Positions 24,731 through 36,757 are shown, counted from the first letter of the stretch. The stretch is DNA of 64,000 nucleotides from Synanceia verrucosa (GCA_029721515.1 CM056565.1:2504242-2568241), one strand, 5' to 3'. Translations and numbers: made by a program. The notes: a model not told the origin generated them from the letters alone.

Positions 24731-25538
24731 GAATGGTTGTCTGTCTCTATGTGTCCTGTGATGAACTGGAGACTTGTCCAGGGTGTACCCTGCCTTTCAC
24801 CCTAAGACAGCTGGGATAGGCTCCAGCCCCCCCAAAGACCCTATGAGAGGATAAGAGGTTGAAAATGGATGGATGGATGGACGGTATCACCCCCTGCTGG
24901 CTGGTGGAGAGAATGCAAGTTTAAGTATGGGCTCCACTGAACAAACCCCGATGTGTGTAACTGTTATTAACTGTTAATGTAACATCATGGGGGATTGAAA
25001 GATGTTCCCATGGGTCCTTCTCTGTCTGCGTGATAAAAATCTGTTGGGAATTATGCAAAATGTACCATCAGCAAAAAGAGATAAGATTATGTAATTTGCA
25101 TGAGTTCATTATATGGAAATGATGCTGTGAAAACCACAGAAATGTGTTACACTGCTCCCGTTCACTGTTTTTCTCCTTCACATGGGGCTTCAGGTCTGTT
25201 TATACCAATGCTCCCTTAAGTTTACTGAATGCATTTTCTTGAGTTTTAAAGAAAACAGATTCAGATTGAGTTTGTTTTCTGATCCGATGCCCATGACGAT
25301 GGTCAACCTTTCACACTGAACCTCCTTATTAACATAAACAGACTGACCCAGGGGCAGGAGGAGTGGAGCTTTGCTGCAGCATCTCGTCGATTCACCCAGG
25401 CCTCTAGTCCTGTCTGGGTATTAGAAGAGGAGATGGGTGGGAGAGAGGTGGAGTGCTGCTCGGGATTATCTGCTTAGAAGATTCTCAGCTCCACCTCCCC
25501 TTTAGCGCCAGGATATCAATACTGCAGGGCACACATTT

Positions 25539-25547
<9 letters not shown>

Positions 25548-25570
<23 letters not shown>
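25548..25570. repeat. (CA)n microsatellite
   Basis: About 23 bases of CA repeat following a short CT run. Confidence 0.85.
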
Positions 25571-26397
25571 TGTTTACCAACGCAGAGGCATATCAGTTAT
25601 GGCTATACCTTACTGTTGCTTTGGCAGATCAGACACTGGCACAGTGCAATATACAGAGCTCCCACAGAGGTCATAAAAACTGCAGAGGAATGAAACATGG
25701 TTGGAAGAAAAAAAAAATCCATGTAGTTTAAAGTATCAACAAACAAACAGTTCTTTTGGGAAAATACAGAGTAATACAGAGTTTAAGCAATAGTCATAAA
25801 TCACTGGAAGAGAACAGAAATTACACAATAAGTAATGCTATCTGTTTCAAACATATAGAACGGTTTTGACAATTCTGAAGAGTATGGAAGTCAAACAGAA
25901 ACTGAATATAAAGTTTAGATTAATCGATGGTCAGAAAATGCGGGGGCAACTTGTCTAATAATGGAATCATTTCAAGCAGATATATGAAGTTTCTGCCTTT
26001 TCTAGATAACCGTGAGGAATTGCATCTTTTGTCTATTGATAGTAAAGTGAATATCTACTTTTAGACTGTCAGTGGGACATCTGTTTGGCTTTGGGGATTT
26101 CTGACTGTCTTTTTCTCTCTTTTTGAGATTTTATGGATGAAAGATTTTATGGATGGAAAAAATAAATCAAGGAATCAAGAAAAGTATGAGCCGAACATGG
26201 AAATAATGCATTTTGCTGCAGGTTGTGCTTCTTACACAACACAGACAGTAGTGCACTGAGCATATGGGTGATCAGGGATGAGGTGAGATGAAATGAAATC
26301 CATTATCCACTGCTGGTATTTCACATTAAATATGTATTGTAAACCACTCAGGTAGGACTCGGTTTTGAACGTCAATACACTACAAACTGAAAAGTCA

Positions 26398-26859
26398 GTA
26401 AAGGTCACCTATTATGCAAAATTCACTTTATAAAGGTAGTATAACAGTAGTATGTGTCCCCATAGCCTGTGAATGAGGCCCCAGGAGTGAAAAAAGTCTG
26501 TCACCTCCTTCCCCTGCATGCTCCTCTTCTTTGACAATGTGTGTTGAAACAGGTGAGTTTAACATTTCTCCCCTGTTGATGTCAACAATGGCGATGCCCC
26601 TCTCCCTCCAGTAGAGGACACTTGCCAGCCTCCCCCCTGGATAGAAAACCCTCCTCTGAGCAGCCGCCATTGTTTCTCCTCGCTAATTTTCGCAAACAAA
26701 CCTGACAAAGTTAGGAGCAAAGCACGGTCTGTGTGTTGGCTGCTTCAACGAGTACAGGAAGCTATTTTTACTCTGTTCGTCCTCTGAAGACCCAGTGGAT
26801 CGATTTATTTTAGCTGGAAATGTAGCAAGCTCTTTAGCCACTGCCAGTACACCCACGGT

Positions 26860-26898
<39 letters not shown>

Positions 26899-27122
26899 TT
26901 CCTCTCTCCAGAGAGGGGGTGTGGTCAGACACAGCTCATGAACATTTAAAGGTACAGACACAGAAACAGTCTGTTCTCAGCAGAGCTCAATACAGTGATT
27001 TTTAACTGGCTGCAATTCAGGACCAGGGCTGAGTTTGGGCTAGTACACTTTGAAAATAATACTACTGGATGTCTGAGACCTATGTAAAATTGCAGAAAAA
27101 GTGTGTAATAGGAGACCTTTAA
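26398..27122. mobile_element. TTAA-type non-autonomous element
   Basis: Left end AAAGGTCACCTATTATGC and right end TAATAGGAGACCTTT are inverted. The right target is TTAA (27119-27122); the left is a mutated GTAA. The 725-bp body carries a (GA)n run (about 26863-26894) and short frames only. The AAAGGTC..TATTATGC end belongs to a very abundant fish element type. Confidence 0.75.
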
Positions 27123-27995
27123 GATTGGCATTAGACTGGTATCCAATTTTATTCATTATAGGCTGAGAGGTTTGGAGGATTTTGTAGAAAAACTGCTCAG
27201 GTGATAGTGAGATATAATATTGGCACCTGTTTCATAATAAAGCCTAGTCTGTGAGGCTTTACAAGTCAAGTGTTGTGTCTGACTAGCATACAGTAGCACC
27301 TGTTTACAACATGTCATCTCTTTCTTTCAAAATAAGAAATGTGAACAGCACATCTCTTATTTTTGGACATTTTTCAGTCTTCTTTGTCACCCACATTTTC
27401 AGTGTTGGTTCCTCACTTCACTTTATTTTCTTGCTCTTTGCCATCTCAGTCTCAGCTGACATGATGATGATGATGACGATGCAGCCAGAGTAAATACCTA
27501 TCCTGTGATCACCTCTGAATTTCAGCTTTGATACTAAAGTTCAGAAAATAACAAGACTGGCAGACACACTTTTAAAAAAAGGTTGCTCTTCCAGATGCAT
27601 ATGTCCTTGCATCTGTGAAGGCTTCCATAAAATGTGTCATTGCATGATAAACTGCAGCATCAGCAGTAAATATACACTGTAACTGCAGGATCTGGCATCT
27701 CTCTCCCATGAGCGCTCAGCGAGAACAAATGAGTGATCGAACGAGCGATCAATGAGGATACCTTAGCTCTGCTTTCACTCAGAAGCCAGCTGGCATTTAT
27801 GTGGAAAACAAACAGCTTTATTTATTTTCAGGCTGAATTGTGCCCAGCAAACTTTTCCTCTGGCTAAAATAACTTTTTACTGACTTCACATTTCAAAGTG
27901 GAGAGATGGCAGAGTGGAGTTAGAACAGACAGGGCTCCGGGCTAAGACGTCAACATAGCCTTCATGGCTGATCAGAAATGTCTTCCTGTCTGTTT

Positions 27996-28014
27996 GTGTG
28001 TGTGTGTGTGTGTG
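27996..28014. repeat. (GT)n microsatellite
   Basis: Short GT run of about 19 bases. Confidence 0.8.
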
Positions 28015-28324
28015 CTGACAGCCATATATATGTGTTTATACAGTGTCCTCACAAGATTACACAAGTTAGGAAATTCCCCAGAGTGACAGCATTTGGCTCG
28101 TCCTCATTTCTACATGTGATTAACGATCAAGATTTGATTGTGTGAAGATTATTTTAGTCACTCTTAATGTTTAAGGTTGGGTTTTAAATTAGGATGAGAA
28201 CTAATTGACCATGCTCAACATTTGGTGATGACACTTCAATTACGCCTCACACTTTGGCAAAAGTGTAGTATACAGTAGTAGTGGCTTCCTGACCTTTTCT
28301 TTTTAAGCATGGAGGCAAGAAATA

Positions 28325-28712
28325 TGCCAGGCGTTTTATAAAACAGAAAGACCCACAGAATATTTTGTAATATGTCTCTGAAAACACTCAATAGCTCAAA
28401 TGAAAGAAGAGACTCTATTTCATCATGAAAAAAATGTTTGTTTTTACCTTGTTCCATTCTTGTTTTATCAGAGGTAGAGTAGAGGACACTTTCACCAAAA
28501 TCACCAATTTTTTCCAGAATCTGTTTGTTTTGCTCTCTAATCTCGATCGTCTCCACTTCCTGCTTTGATCTATGTGGAGTATACTGTCTCTTTATGCTCC
28601 AGCTACATCTCCCAGAAGCCCCAAAATTACTCACAGGCTGCGGGAGACTGCGATCAGTGAAAAGAAAAAGAAACACTTTGACGTAGAAATCCATCAATGG
28701 CACTCACAGTTG
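28325..28712. mobile_element. TTAA-type MITE, family A copy 4
   Basis: It aligns over nearly its whole length with 2922-3328, including CACAGAATATTTTGTAATAT, the GTTCCATTCTTGTTTTATCA block and the AATCTCGATCGTCTCCACTT block. It ends CAATGGCACTCACAGTTGAA, where TTGA replaces TTAA. The left terminus is truncated before GCGTTTTATAAAACAGAAAG. A 155-codon minus-strand frame crosses it, but the other copies do not keep that frame. Confidence 0.7.
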
Positions 28713-28716
28713 AACG

Positions 28717-28835
28717 TAGTGATGGACAGATGAAGCTTCATGAAGCACTTGTGATATTTTTTGACTCCTCTAGATGGCTCTCTTGGTTTTTTTGTAAATT
28801 AGTAAATGTAGTAAATTTCCATTCATTTGTCCATC
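28717..28835. mobile_element. Palindromic hAT MITE, family B copy 1 (deleted)
   Basis: Begins TAGTGATGGACAGATGAAGC, continues to TGACTCCTCTAGATGGC, and ends ATTCATTTGTCCATC. Compared with copies at 45.8, 46.95 and 51.4 kb, most of the right arm is missing, so the hairpin is lost. It lies directly between a family A MITE and another TTAA element. Confidence 0.65.
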
Positions 28836-28840
28836 GCTTG

Positions 28841-29175
28841 TTAAAGGAGACGTAATGCTCATGTTCAGTTTCATATTGCATGTACAGTTTCTGTTACAAC
28901 ATGCTTACATGCTTAAATGTTCAATACACATGTTGTTTTCTCATACTACCTGTCTGAATACAGCTATATTATCCCCATCCTGTAAAAGCCCAGACTTTTC
29001 TGATTGGCTACACAGATGGGGAGCAGGGCATTCTAATGAGGCTGCATGTGATTATTTAATATGACAATAACAATAGTATTTCACAGTTTATGGGTCAGTA
29101 GGACCTCCAGATACCCAAATGTAAGAACACAAACACTGAAAAAAGGTTTTTCATCATACAGTATGTCCCCTTTAA
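28841..29175. mobile_element. Short TTAA element
   Basis: TTAA (28841-28844) then AGGAGACGTAATGCTCATG; right end CATACAGTATGTCCCCT then TTAA (29172-29175). The terminal AGGRGAC/GTCCCCT bases are inverted. Length is 335 bp and it is non-coding. Confidence 0.7.
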
Positions 29176-30479
29176 GAGTAATTGTGTCTTTTTCATCAGT
29201 GTGTCCTCATACTCATCCTTCCAGGGCTACACTGTAAGATGTGGTGTCAATTTCAATGAAAAGAAATGTGACTAAAGTAAGCGTCCTTTCTGTGTGAGTG
29301 CTTCCTGTTTCATTTTACCATGGAGGTCAATGGATACATTGTGCGATGAACTCTGCTGAGGGTGATGGCTGATGGGAAAAGGGAATAATAGTATGTTGGG
29401 TGCAGGAGACAAGGTCAACAACAGGTACCAAGTGTTATTTACCATCATAAAACAGCAAGATTTATTTGACAGGCAATTTAACTATGGATGCATAATATAC
29501 TCAGAGTATTAAATCACACTCATTCAGGTGTGGGAGGATGACTGGAAATCATGGCTGTGGGGGTTATACCCCAATCACAGAAATGCTTTTACTGGTGGCA
29601 GTGGTGGGATGTCGGCCAGACTCTCCACTGCAGCCACACTGTGCAGTCCTAGCAGCATTTATTTATATCTTGTTTTTAAATTCACATTTGAACCCAGGTG
29701 ATGGTGACAGAATCATGTTTTTTTTTTTTTTTTTTAAATAATTTACTATTAATCTTTTAGGGAAATAGAAGTGATGGACTCTAGCAAGTTCATGGGAATT
29801 TTCAGCTTCACACTGAGTAAATGGAAATGACTCGTATATGGCCGATAATTTGAAATGCGTCTCCTTTCCCTGACCGTTGTATTATCCATGATTATGTGAA
29901 AGGTGTTTGTTTCCTTTTGTCATTTTCTGTTCCCGTAGATTAAAACAAGCAGTTGACTAAAATGACAAATAAATTGGTTCTGTTGTTTATGACAGTATCA
30001 AAGGGTGGCGCTTTAATGGAGTCAGATCAGCTGTGGCTTCCAATAAACACACTTCCTTCAGCTGGTCCTGTGGATCTTCTCTGGAACCTCCTCACAGATT
30101 CCTCCTCACTGCTCTGAGCAGTCAGTGTGGTGTGCAGAGCAAATTTTAATTTAGTCTTAGTCATATGGAATATACTAAGGTTTGAATGTGCAGTATAAAG
30201 ACACAGATTTATCTGTTGTGATGTGTTTTTATTATAAAATTAAAGACGTTTCTTTCCACTAAAGATCAAAGTGGGGGACTTGATACTGATATATTGGGCG
30301 GCCACGCTTACCAGTGATGTCCGACCCCCGACACAGAGGTCCGGACACTTTACCAGAGTGTTTTAAAGCCCTTCTCCGGGGCCAGGACCATTTGGCTGAT
30401 TCCAGGCCACCCGCAGTAACACTGTGTTCTTAATAGATAGTATATAAATACACTATATAGCTAAGTAGTAAACAGAGCT

Positions 30480-30880
30480 TAACCAAGCTTAATGTTACTG
30501 TTTCCCCCAGTAGTGCAGTATGTCACATGACAGCTTCTACCCTCAGGCCATCAGGCTACTGAACCACTGACCACTCATCTGTTTACACAAACCTTATTAA
30601 TGCTCCATATATCTGTGAACATACCTGCGACTCATTTGCACTACCACTAAACTGCTTGCACATTCAGCAGCTGTATTACACAACAAAATCTTTGACTGCA
30701 CTCTGCATTTTGTACATAGTACTTTATTTTTGTATTTGTCTGCTTAGAGTTAAGTTTGTTGCCCATTTAGTTTTTTTGTTATTTCACTTGTGTGAAAGGA
30801 ACTCACAAAGTAAGAATTTCATTACCCAGTGTCCTGTTTCTACTGTGTATATGACAATAAACCTCTTGAATCTTGAATCT
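30480..30880 (+). mobile_element. 5'-truncated L2-like LINE 3' end
   Basis: The frame 30526-30570 ends in HDSFYPQAIRLLNH and a stop, the typical last residues of L2-like fish reverse transcriptases. About 290 bases of 3' UTR follow, with AATAAA at 30856-30861 and a TTGAATC tandem tail ending near 30880. The left edge is not sharp. This is the only LINE fragment in the window lying in the sense direction of the IgLON gene. Confidence 0.7.
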
Positions 30881-30989
30881 TCTGTTGTTTTGATTGGATT
30901 TTAATTCAAACGTGCACCCTGGCTTAGTTTTTATTGGATCACTGACTGATTAGTCCTTCCTTAACATTTTGTCTGTTATTCTTTGATGA

Positions 30990-31117
30990 TAGTGTCAATT
31001 GTTTTCGTCATATTTGTTTTTGTCATAGTTGTCCTTATCGCAGATTGTTGACAGAAAAAAAAAAACTGTCGTTGACGAACATTATGATGAAAAATTTTCG
31101 TCAATGAAATCAACGCT
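30990..31117. repeat. DNA-transposon end with GACGAAAATTTTTC motif
   Basis: Read in reverse, TTGATTTCATTGACGAAAA followed by CGTCAACGACAG is a block I recall from ends of dispersed DNA elements. Only one side is recognisable. The other flank shows TTTTCGTCATATTTG, a partial inverted match. Confidence 0.4.
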
Positions 31118-32348
31118 GGTGTGCCCAATGTCCAGGTCAAGTGAAAATAATGCAGTTTGCATGTAACCATGGATACACGTTATGATTGCACCCCACAAGA
31201 AAGCACAAAATAAAATGCTCCCCACCATCTTCTCAAATCATAGACACTTGACATGCTTGTAACCATTACATCTGCTGAGCATGTAGCATGTTTATTTTAG
31301 TGCTTTTGATTTTAATGAATGTCTTAACATGACTGTGTTTTCACTCAACACAGTTCTGTGCACGAACAGGCCTAATCTTATGTCTACATTCGTTCCTTTT
31401 ACAGTATGTTGAGGGCATTTTGCCTATGATTTGACATTACTCTAAAAATATCCCTGATTCACAGTGTTGTAAACCACTTACTACATTGTTTGATTTAAAT
31501 TTTTAATAACAGATCAACAAGAGGTTGCAGTTTTGGAAATGTTTACAAAATCCAAATCAATTTTTATTTTGTTTTTCTTCATAATAAACAATGAGAATGA
31601 ATAGTCTCATGTCTTGTGTCTGTTATAAAGCTAGATTTGAAATACAGTCCTCTCTATTTTGATTTTGCAAGCACATTAATTCTTTGTACAAATTATCACT
31701 ATATCAGATACCAGTCTGAGTTTTACTTGGTATCGGTACTGCTTTTAATGTTTGTGCTGTGAGTGGGTCTGCAACAAGGATATATTCTATTCCTCCTGGG
31801 CAACCCTGCATCATTAACCACACAGAGAGGCAAAGCTTGGTATCTTACTGAGGATAAAATGAAATCAGAAGGTATTCAAAGCAGATTATGTTCCCCTGAG
31901 CAGCAGTTCACCTCACTTACCTAAAGTCTCATTCTATAGTGGGAGCAGAGATCCACGGTGCTGCACATTAGGAATTCTTCATCGTTAATTCACCAGGGAG
32001 CTTTAAAGAGGAGGTAAAGCAAGGATGTTCCTGCTCACCACTGCTTGTCTTCATGAGCTCTCAGAGTGTCTGCATCACGGTGTAACACAGTATAATGGTA
32101 CAGAGCTGCTGCAGCTTTCTGTTCACTCACAGAGAGAGTCACTCCCAGTGTCTCCATTCATCCCTGTAATATACTATGAAATGAAACACGCTGAGGCCTA
32201 CAGTGCAGCATTTCGTTCAGCTTGCTTCCTTGAAAAGTATCTACCTTCATGTTTGTGTTGTTGGTAGCAACAAGCAGGTTCTTTAAACACAATTTAAAAT
32301 AGGTTCTGGGTTCACATTTCTAAAAATCAATTTTTTAGAGGTATTTTA

Positions 32349-32360
32349 TGGCACTCAAAG

Positions 32361-32423
<63 letters not shown>
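32349..32423. repeat. (AT)n(AC)n compound microsatellite
   Basis: About 40 bases of AT repeat followed by about 20 of AC. The sequence immediately to the left is ATGGCACTCAAAG (from 32349), the terminal motif of MITE family A. The run may therefore have grown at the edge of a lost copy. Confidence 0.8.
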
Positions 32424-32889
32424 GCATACATTTACATACATCGCAAAATTTGTGACACCAGTGGTGCGATGTAAAGAGAGCAACTGGTTTCAGAGTCTGG
32501 TTCAGGGACACTTAGGCAGCAGACACCAGGGGTCTGTACATGTTAATCCAATGATTAATATTTTTTTTCCTTCAATCTTCATTCAATTTGTTGAACACAA
32601 ATAACAGACCAAAAAACTACAAAACTCTAATAATTTAAGTAGTTTGTAGCTGATAGATGTAACCACTTGTATTAAACTGCAGTGCAAAGCTGTTTATTTA
32701 CTGCAGTAAACAGCCAGAGCTGAACTGCAAAACTAAAAGCACTAAAACAGAACAGTATAGCATCAAAAGTGTATGAGGCAGAGAGAGTGGGGCTATAACA
32801 CAAATGTACTACAGTATCTATATCTCTATGAGTCTATTTCACAGATAGCTGTGTTTGGAACAGGGCTGCACCAAGGGGGCAGGCTTTAA

Positions 32890-33036
32890 TAAATATGTCT
32901 GAGGAGAGGAGGGCTTCCACTATTTATCCCACTAAGGTTAGTAGTTCGATCCTCGGCTTCTCCTGTCCATGTGACGAAGTGTTCTTGAGCAAGACACCTT
33001 TCATTGTGGAAGAAGGCCCTGGCCTCACTGCTACTG

Positions 33037-33067
<31 letters not shown>

Positions 33068-33128
33068 TGAATCGATTAATGACAGGTAGGATGAAGGTGC
33101 CACATACAGCAGTCCATTTGTCATTTAA
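32890..33128 (+). mobile_element. tRNA-derived SINE (second family) with internal (TG)n
   Basis: Contains GTTAGTAGTTCGATCCTCGG (B-box region), GACGAAGTGTTCTTGAGCAA and a tail ending CAGCAGTCCATTTGTCATTT. This layout is characteristic of a second fish SINE group whose 3' end reads TATAAGTGCAGTCCATT. A (TG)n run at 33037-33066 interrupts the body. The head is degraded. A related copy lies at 57746-57928. The long frames crossing it are not genes. Confidence 0.7.
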
Positions 33129-33602
33129 TGTGTGATCAAGAGGTAAAAATACACCTGGAACAGCAGCCAAGCTCCTGCTCTGCATGACAAATGACAGTGA
33201 GTCACAGAGTGCTGTCTTCACCTCTCTGGATTCTAATTGGAGGGAACACAAGAAGTAATGTGAGTTCATGAATTGGAATATATAGTTACATATACATCCC
33301 CTGATTCCTGCTCAGCTCAAAACACAAAAGGTGTCTGTGCTTCAGTGCTTCACACATGCAGGCATGATAACCACTGATGGAGACACTGGGGCATGCATTC
33401 TTCATATTTCTAATTAGTATAAATAATTGATAATGTCCATGGTTAGATCAGGGACCAGCTCATTGTCAGTGCAGTCTCCCAGAATGTTTTCTGATTCTCC
33501 ACTTATGTATGCTAGGATGATTGCAAGGTGTGTCCACAGTTTGACAAGATGTCAATGTCAGTGGAGTGGATGCATGTTTCTGATGGCTGTACCTGTCTGA
33601 CA

Positions 33603-33623
33603 GTGTGTGTGTGTGTGTGTGTG
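33603..33623. repeat. (TG)n microsatellite
   Basis: Short TG run of about 20 bases. Confidence 0.85.
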
Positions 33624-33810
33624 GGATAGACAGAGACAGGAAGAGCCTAAGAATGGTTGACTTTGAAATGTTGTTCCTTGTGTTTTTGTCTGTGCTCTCC
33701 CCTTTATAAGTTCTGTTATGTTAAGAAGCCAGGAGCATATTTATGCAAATGGAAGGTTTGTCTCAGGAAATTCTTCAATCATAATATACCAATTAGAACA
33801 ACAATGCCGA

Positions 33811-34160
33811 GCAGCATGGTGGTGTAGTGGTTAGCACTGTCACCTCACAGGAAGAACATACTGGGTTCGATTTCCGGCCCGGGGCCTTTCTTTACATGTT
33901 CTCCTCATGTCTGTGTGGGTTCTCTCTGGTACTCTGGCTTCCTCCCACCATCCAAAAACATGTATGGGGATTAGGTTAATTGGCTAATTTAAATTGTCCG
34001 TAGGTGTGAATGTGAGTGTGAGTGGTTCTCTGTCTCTATGTGTCCTGTGATGAACTGGAGACTTGTCCAGGGTGTACCCTGCCTTTCACCCTAAGACAGC
34101 TGGGATAGACTCCAGCCCCCCTGCGACCCTATGAGGATAAGTGGTAGAAAATGGATGGAT
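33811..34160 (+). mobile_element. tRNA-derived SINE with clean target duplication
   Basis: Near full-length copy: head GCAGCATGGTGGTGTAGTGG, B-box GGGTTCGATTTCC, tail AAAATGGATGGAT. The flanking duplication TAGAACAACA is exact (33794-33803 and 34160-34169). A few bases between the left duplication and the head (ATGCCGA) are extra. This is the best-preserved copy in the window. Confidence 0.9.
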
Positions 34161-34639
34161 AGAACAACAGCCTTTTATATTAACTGAGCTCAAACAACAT
34201 ATTATACCGGGAGTGAACCTTTAGACCGTCTGGGTGAGAACCAGGAATCCTAACCGCTAGACAATATGAGACATAATACACTTTGCTTTGAGGGTCTGCA
34301 GTGATGCTTCCTGACTCTGGAAGTGAATAAGACCTGGATGAAGGGCAGACTATCATAGTCTGTTCCTGTTTGGTGGCCAAGCCAAGCCACTGAATCACTG
34401 CATGCATGTGACAGGTTATACATATAACTAACACACACATACAGTAGAGTGTATACACATAACACTGGAGCTGAATTATAGAAACAGTGTAGCCTGACAT
34501 GTATCTGAAATAAACATAATGAATAGACATGCACAAAAGGAAACTGATATTCAAATGTTGTTTTAAAAATTGAGTGCCAATGTTATGAATGAAGTGTTGG
34601 TGGTAAGCAAACATATTTGCTACTAATATCATCCTACCC

Positions 34640-35015
34640 ATGAGTCTAAAGACTTTAGACTACGGTAATTCTTCTTTTTAATGTTGAAGATTATTGCAGA
34701 CGGAAAGATGGAGGTCCAGCACCCTGAAGCCTTCCTGATATTCTGTCTTGGAAAAAGCTGACACACATCCTCTGATCCTGAGGGCAGGTGAGGGGTGAAG
34801 AAGGGCTTATCAAACCTGCAGTAAAGCTCAGTCAGGTAATCAGTCAGTTGATGGGGGTGGTCTCCTGTTGTGGGTGGTGTCCTGCAGGCCTGTAGGAGCT
34901 GAGGACCTTGTGACATTTAGAGGGAGGTTGTTGTCCTGGCTTCAAGATATCAGGGCTCTGACCTCCTCTCTGTAAGCGGTCCTGTTCAGACTGTCTATGA
35001 TCATAGTCAGGGTTT
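34640..35015 (-). pseudogene. Decayed LINE segment upstream of reverse-transcriptase domain
   Basis: Minus-strand frames read TPINLTDYLTELYCRFDKPF and then SEDVCQLFPRQNIRKASG. These resemble the L2-like LINE region where '...LNxFYCRFE' is followed by 'DVxxLFRRQNPRKAPGPDGV' at the start of the reverse transcriptase. The frame breaks at the glycine, and the rest of the enzyme is absent. The right edge abuts the hAT element at 35020. Antisense to the IgLON gene. Confidence 0.55.
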
Positions 35016-35019
35016 GAAT

Positions 35020-35979
35020 TAGGGTGGGCAGTAAAAATGGTATACGACATAAGTTTAGCCAACAGTAGAGATTTGGGGTTATACCTGCCTACTCCACTAG
35101 TTCATTGTGGTTGTGTTGTTGTTGCCTCTGCTGGTATGCACACCATCGCCTGAAGGTGGCAGTATTGTGCTTAGAGGCTCAGTGTTTTGATTTAAATGTA
35201 GAAGACAAGCAGCAGTTAAACTCTCAAAGGTTTCATTGTCCTACAGAATCATCTAGAATACCTCCTGTAACTATTGTTGGTTGTCATATGTTCTACTCTG
35301 TGTGCTGCTGCACTGTTTGTCTTGAATATAGCCATTTGTTTAACAAGTTAAAATGATCACGGTCACAATGCTAATTTACGTTAGCCCGTCTATGGTGTGT
35401 TCCATTATGTGTTAGCATTAAGCTAGCGGACTTTGTGAAAGGCTAATACTGAAGGCAGTACTGTTGTGTTATCAGTACTTTAACAACTTTGACTGTAAAA
35501 CATTGTACATGTGTTTTAATTCTTCTTTGTTTCTGTGTGTTGAGTTTTACAGTTAAACTTGCCTTCAACTGCGCCACTAATTGTTTACAGACTTGGGGCT
35601 ACCTCTAAAGTTGATTGTTGATTTTGCACTTTTAAGTAATTTTGTGTTTATGTTTGTTTAAAAGTTACCTGTTGTACTTTGTTGTACTTAATTTTTTTAT
35701 TTTGTGAAATTTTATACTGCGTGGAAGTGAAGTTGCTTAGTTTTCTACAATTACAGTTTTGCACAACACATTTTCTTGAAGTAATATTATTGACTTTTAT
35801 GTTATTTAATAGTTTAAAAACAGCTTTCTGCTTGAATGTTTTTACCATATGCTATAGTAACCATTAAGAAACTGTTATGCTGTAATTTACATACCAAAGT
35901 ATACCATGATATATACCGTCTACCGTCTATGGTTCAAATTATGCCATGATATAAATTTAGGCCATATCGCCCTCCCCTA
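35020..35979. mobile_element. Non-autonomous hAT element
   Basis: Left end TAGGGTGGGCAGTA and right end ATCGCCCTCCCCTA are inverted with mismatches. Flanks GTTTGAAT (35012-35019) and ATTTGAAT (35980-35987) give an 8-bp duplication with one change. ATATACCGTC- and GGTATACGAC-type sequence lies near the ends. The body has no transposase signature. Confidence 0.7.
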
Positions 35980-36040
35980 ATTTGAATTGTAATCTGAGTT
36001 TAGTGGGGCTTTCTAAAATGACTAATGTTATGAGGGAGAG

Positions 36041-36100
36041 TAAGAGAGAGAGAGAGAGAGTTCACTGCTCATTATGTGGTCCAACACACACACACACACA
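36041..36100. repeat. (GA)n and (CA)n short microsatellites
   Basis: About 20 bases of GA (36041-36060) and about 15 bases of CA (36086-36100), separated by ordinary sequence. Confidence 0.75.
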
Positions 36101-36155
36101 CTTTTTGGCATAATGACACTGCGCGTCATTGTGCCCCCAGCATGACATCCACCAG

Positions 36156-36394
36156 CAGGGGTGCTGCCAGGGATTTTGGACCCAATGAAAAGACATTTTA
36201 CTGGCCTGCCCTATAGCCATCCATCAGGCTGGTGTAAGATTTTGATCCTGTTTTACATAAAACTGTTCATTTTAATGATAGTTTTGACTGTCATTCCCAT
36301 ATTTGTGTAGTGAACAATGTGACAGTTACTTGGTAGAGGAAGCACTGAAAACAAAATGAAATTCAATTTGATTCAATTACTTATTATTCAGTTA

Positions 36395-36431
<37 letters not shown>

Positions 36432-36757
36432 GCTTATTTAGCTTCTTTCACCTGTCTGAGCTTTTTTTCCTCCCTGACTTTTGAGACATCCTGTCGTCTC
36501 CTCCTCCACTCTGTCTGTGAAAAGTTAGCTCTCTGCAGGCTGTCTGATGGAGCAGCTGGACTGAACCATTTTACTAAATGGAGAGGTGGGTGGAGTTGAG
36601 AAATGTTTCCAAAACAAATTAACTTAGTGTTACCAATACATTGTAAATAAAATATATATTACTTTACTGAGTGACATATTATTTTGTATTGCATGCCTCT
36701 CTGGGCCCTTGTCAATCATGGACCCCCAGAATCCTTCTCCTCTTTTCAGCGCCCCTG
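36156..36757. mobile_element. hAT element with perfect 8-bp target duplication
   Basis: Left end CAGGGGTGCTG and right end CAGCGCCCCTG are inverted. The flanks are both TCCACCAG (36148-36155 and 36758-36765). The CAGGGG terminus is the classic hAT (Charlie/Ac-like) end. The 602-bp body contains a (TTA)n run at 36392-36430 and no coding remnant. The intact duplication suggests a fairly recent insertion. Confidence 0.85.

Larger units (their letters stand above)
22460..24881 (+). mobile_element. tRNA-derived SINE, split by a hAT
   Basis: The head GGCATGGTGGTGTAGTGGTT starts near 22465 and the tail GATGGATGGATGG ends at 24881. The flanking duplication CGGTATCACCCC is present at 22448-22459 and 24882-24893. 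The body is interrupted at 22674/24731 by a hAT element. Without it the SINE would be about 365 bp, like the copies at 5372-5740 and 33811-34160. Confidence 0.85.
22031..24950. mobile_element. Outermost MITE of a four-layer nest
   Basis: ACCATAGACTGTATATCACC at the left, the AGCAGGGGGCGATACTGG block at 22123-22141, and CACCCCCTGCTGGCTGGTGG at the right (24889 on) belong to a very common fish repeat with mirrored ends. The block with CATTCTCTCCACCAGCCAGC on the left appears inverted at the right. A SINE splits it at CGGTATCACCCC. Exact outer limits are approximate. Confidence 0.6.

Noticed and set aside
28236..28703. 155-codon minus-strand frame
   Set aside because: It lies almost entirely within MITE family A, and the other copies do not preserve the frame.
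32886..33269. 127-codon minus-strand frame with a His-Thr run
   Set aside because: It is a translation of a SINE and its TG microsatellite.
33811..33900. tRNA gene
   Set aside because: The A-box and B-box belong to a SINE head. It has the SINE body, tail and target duplications and does not form a full cloverleaf.
34180..34641. 153-codon minus-strand frame
   Set aside because: No domain, low-complexity cysteine/tyrosine-rich sequence, and no splice signals considered convincing.
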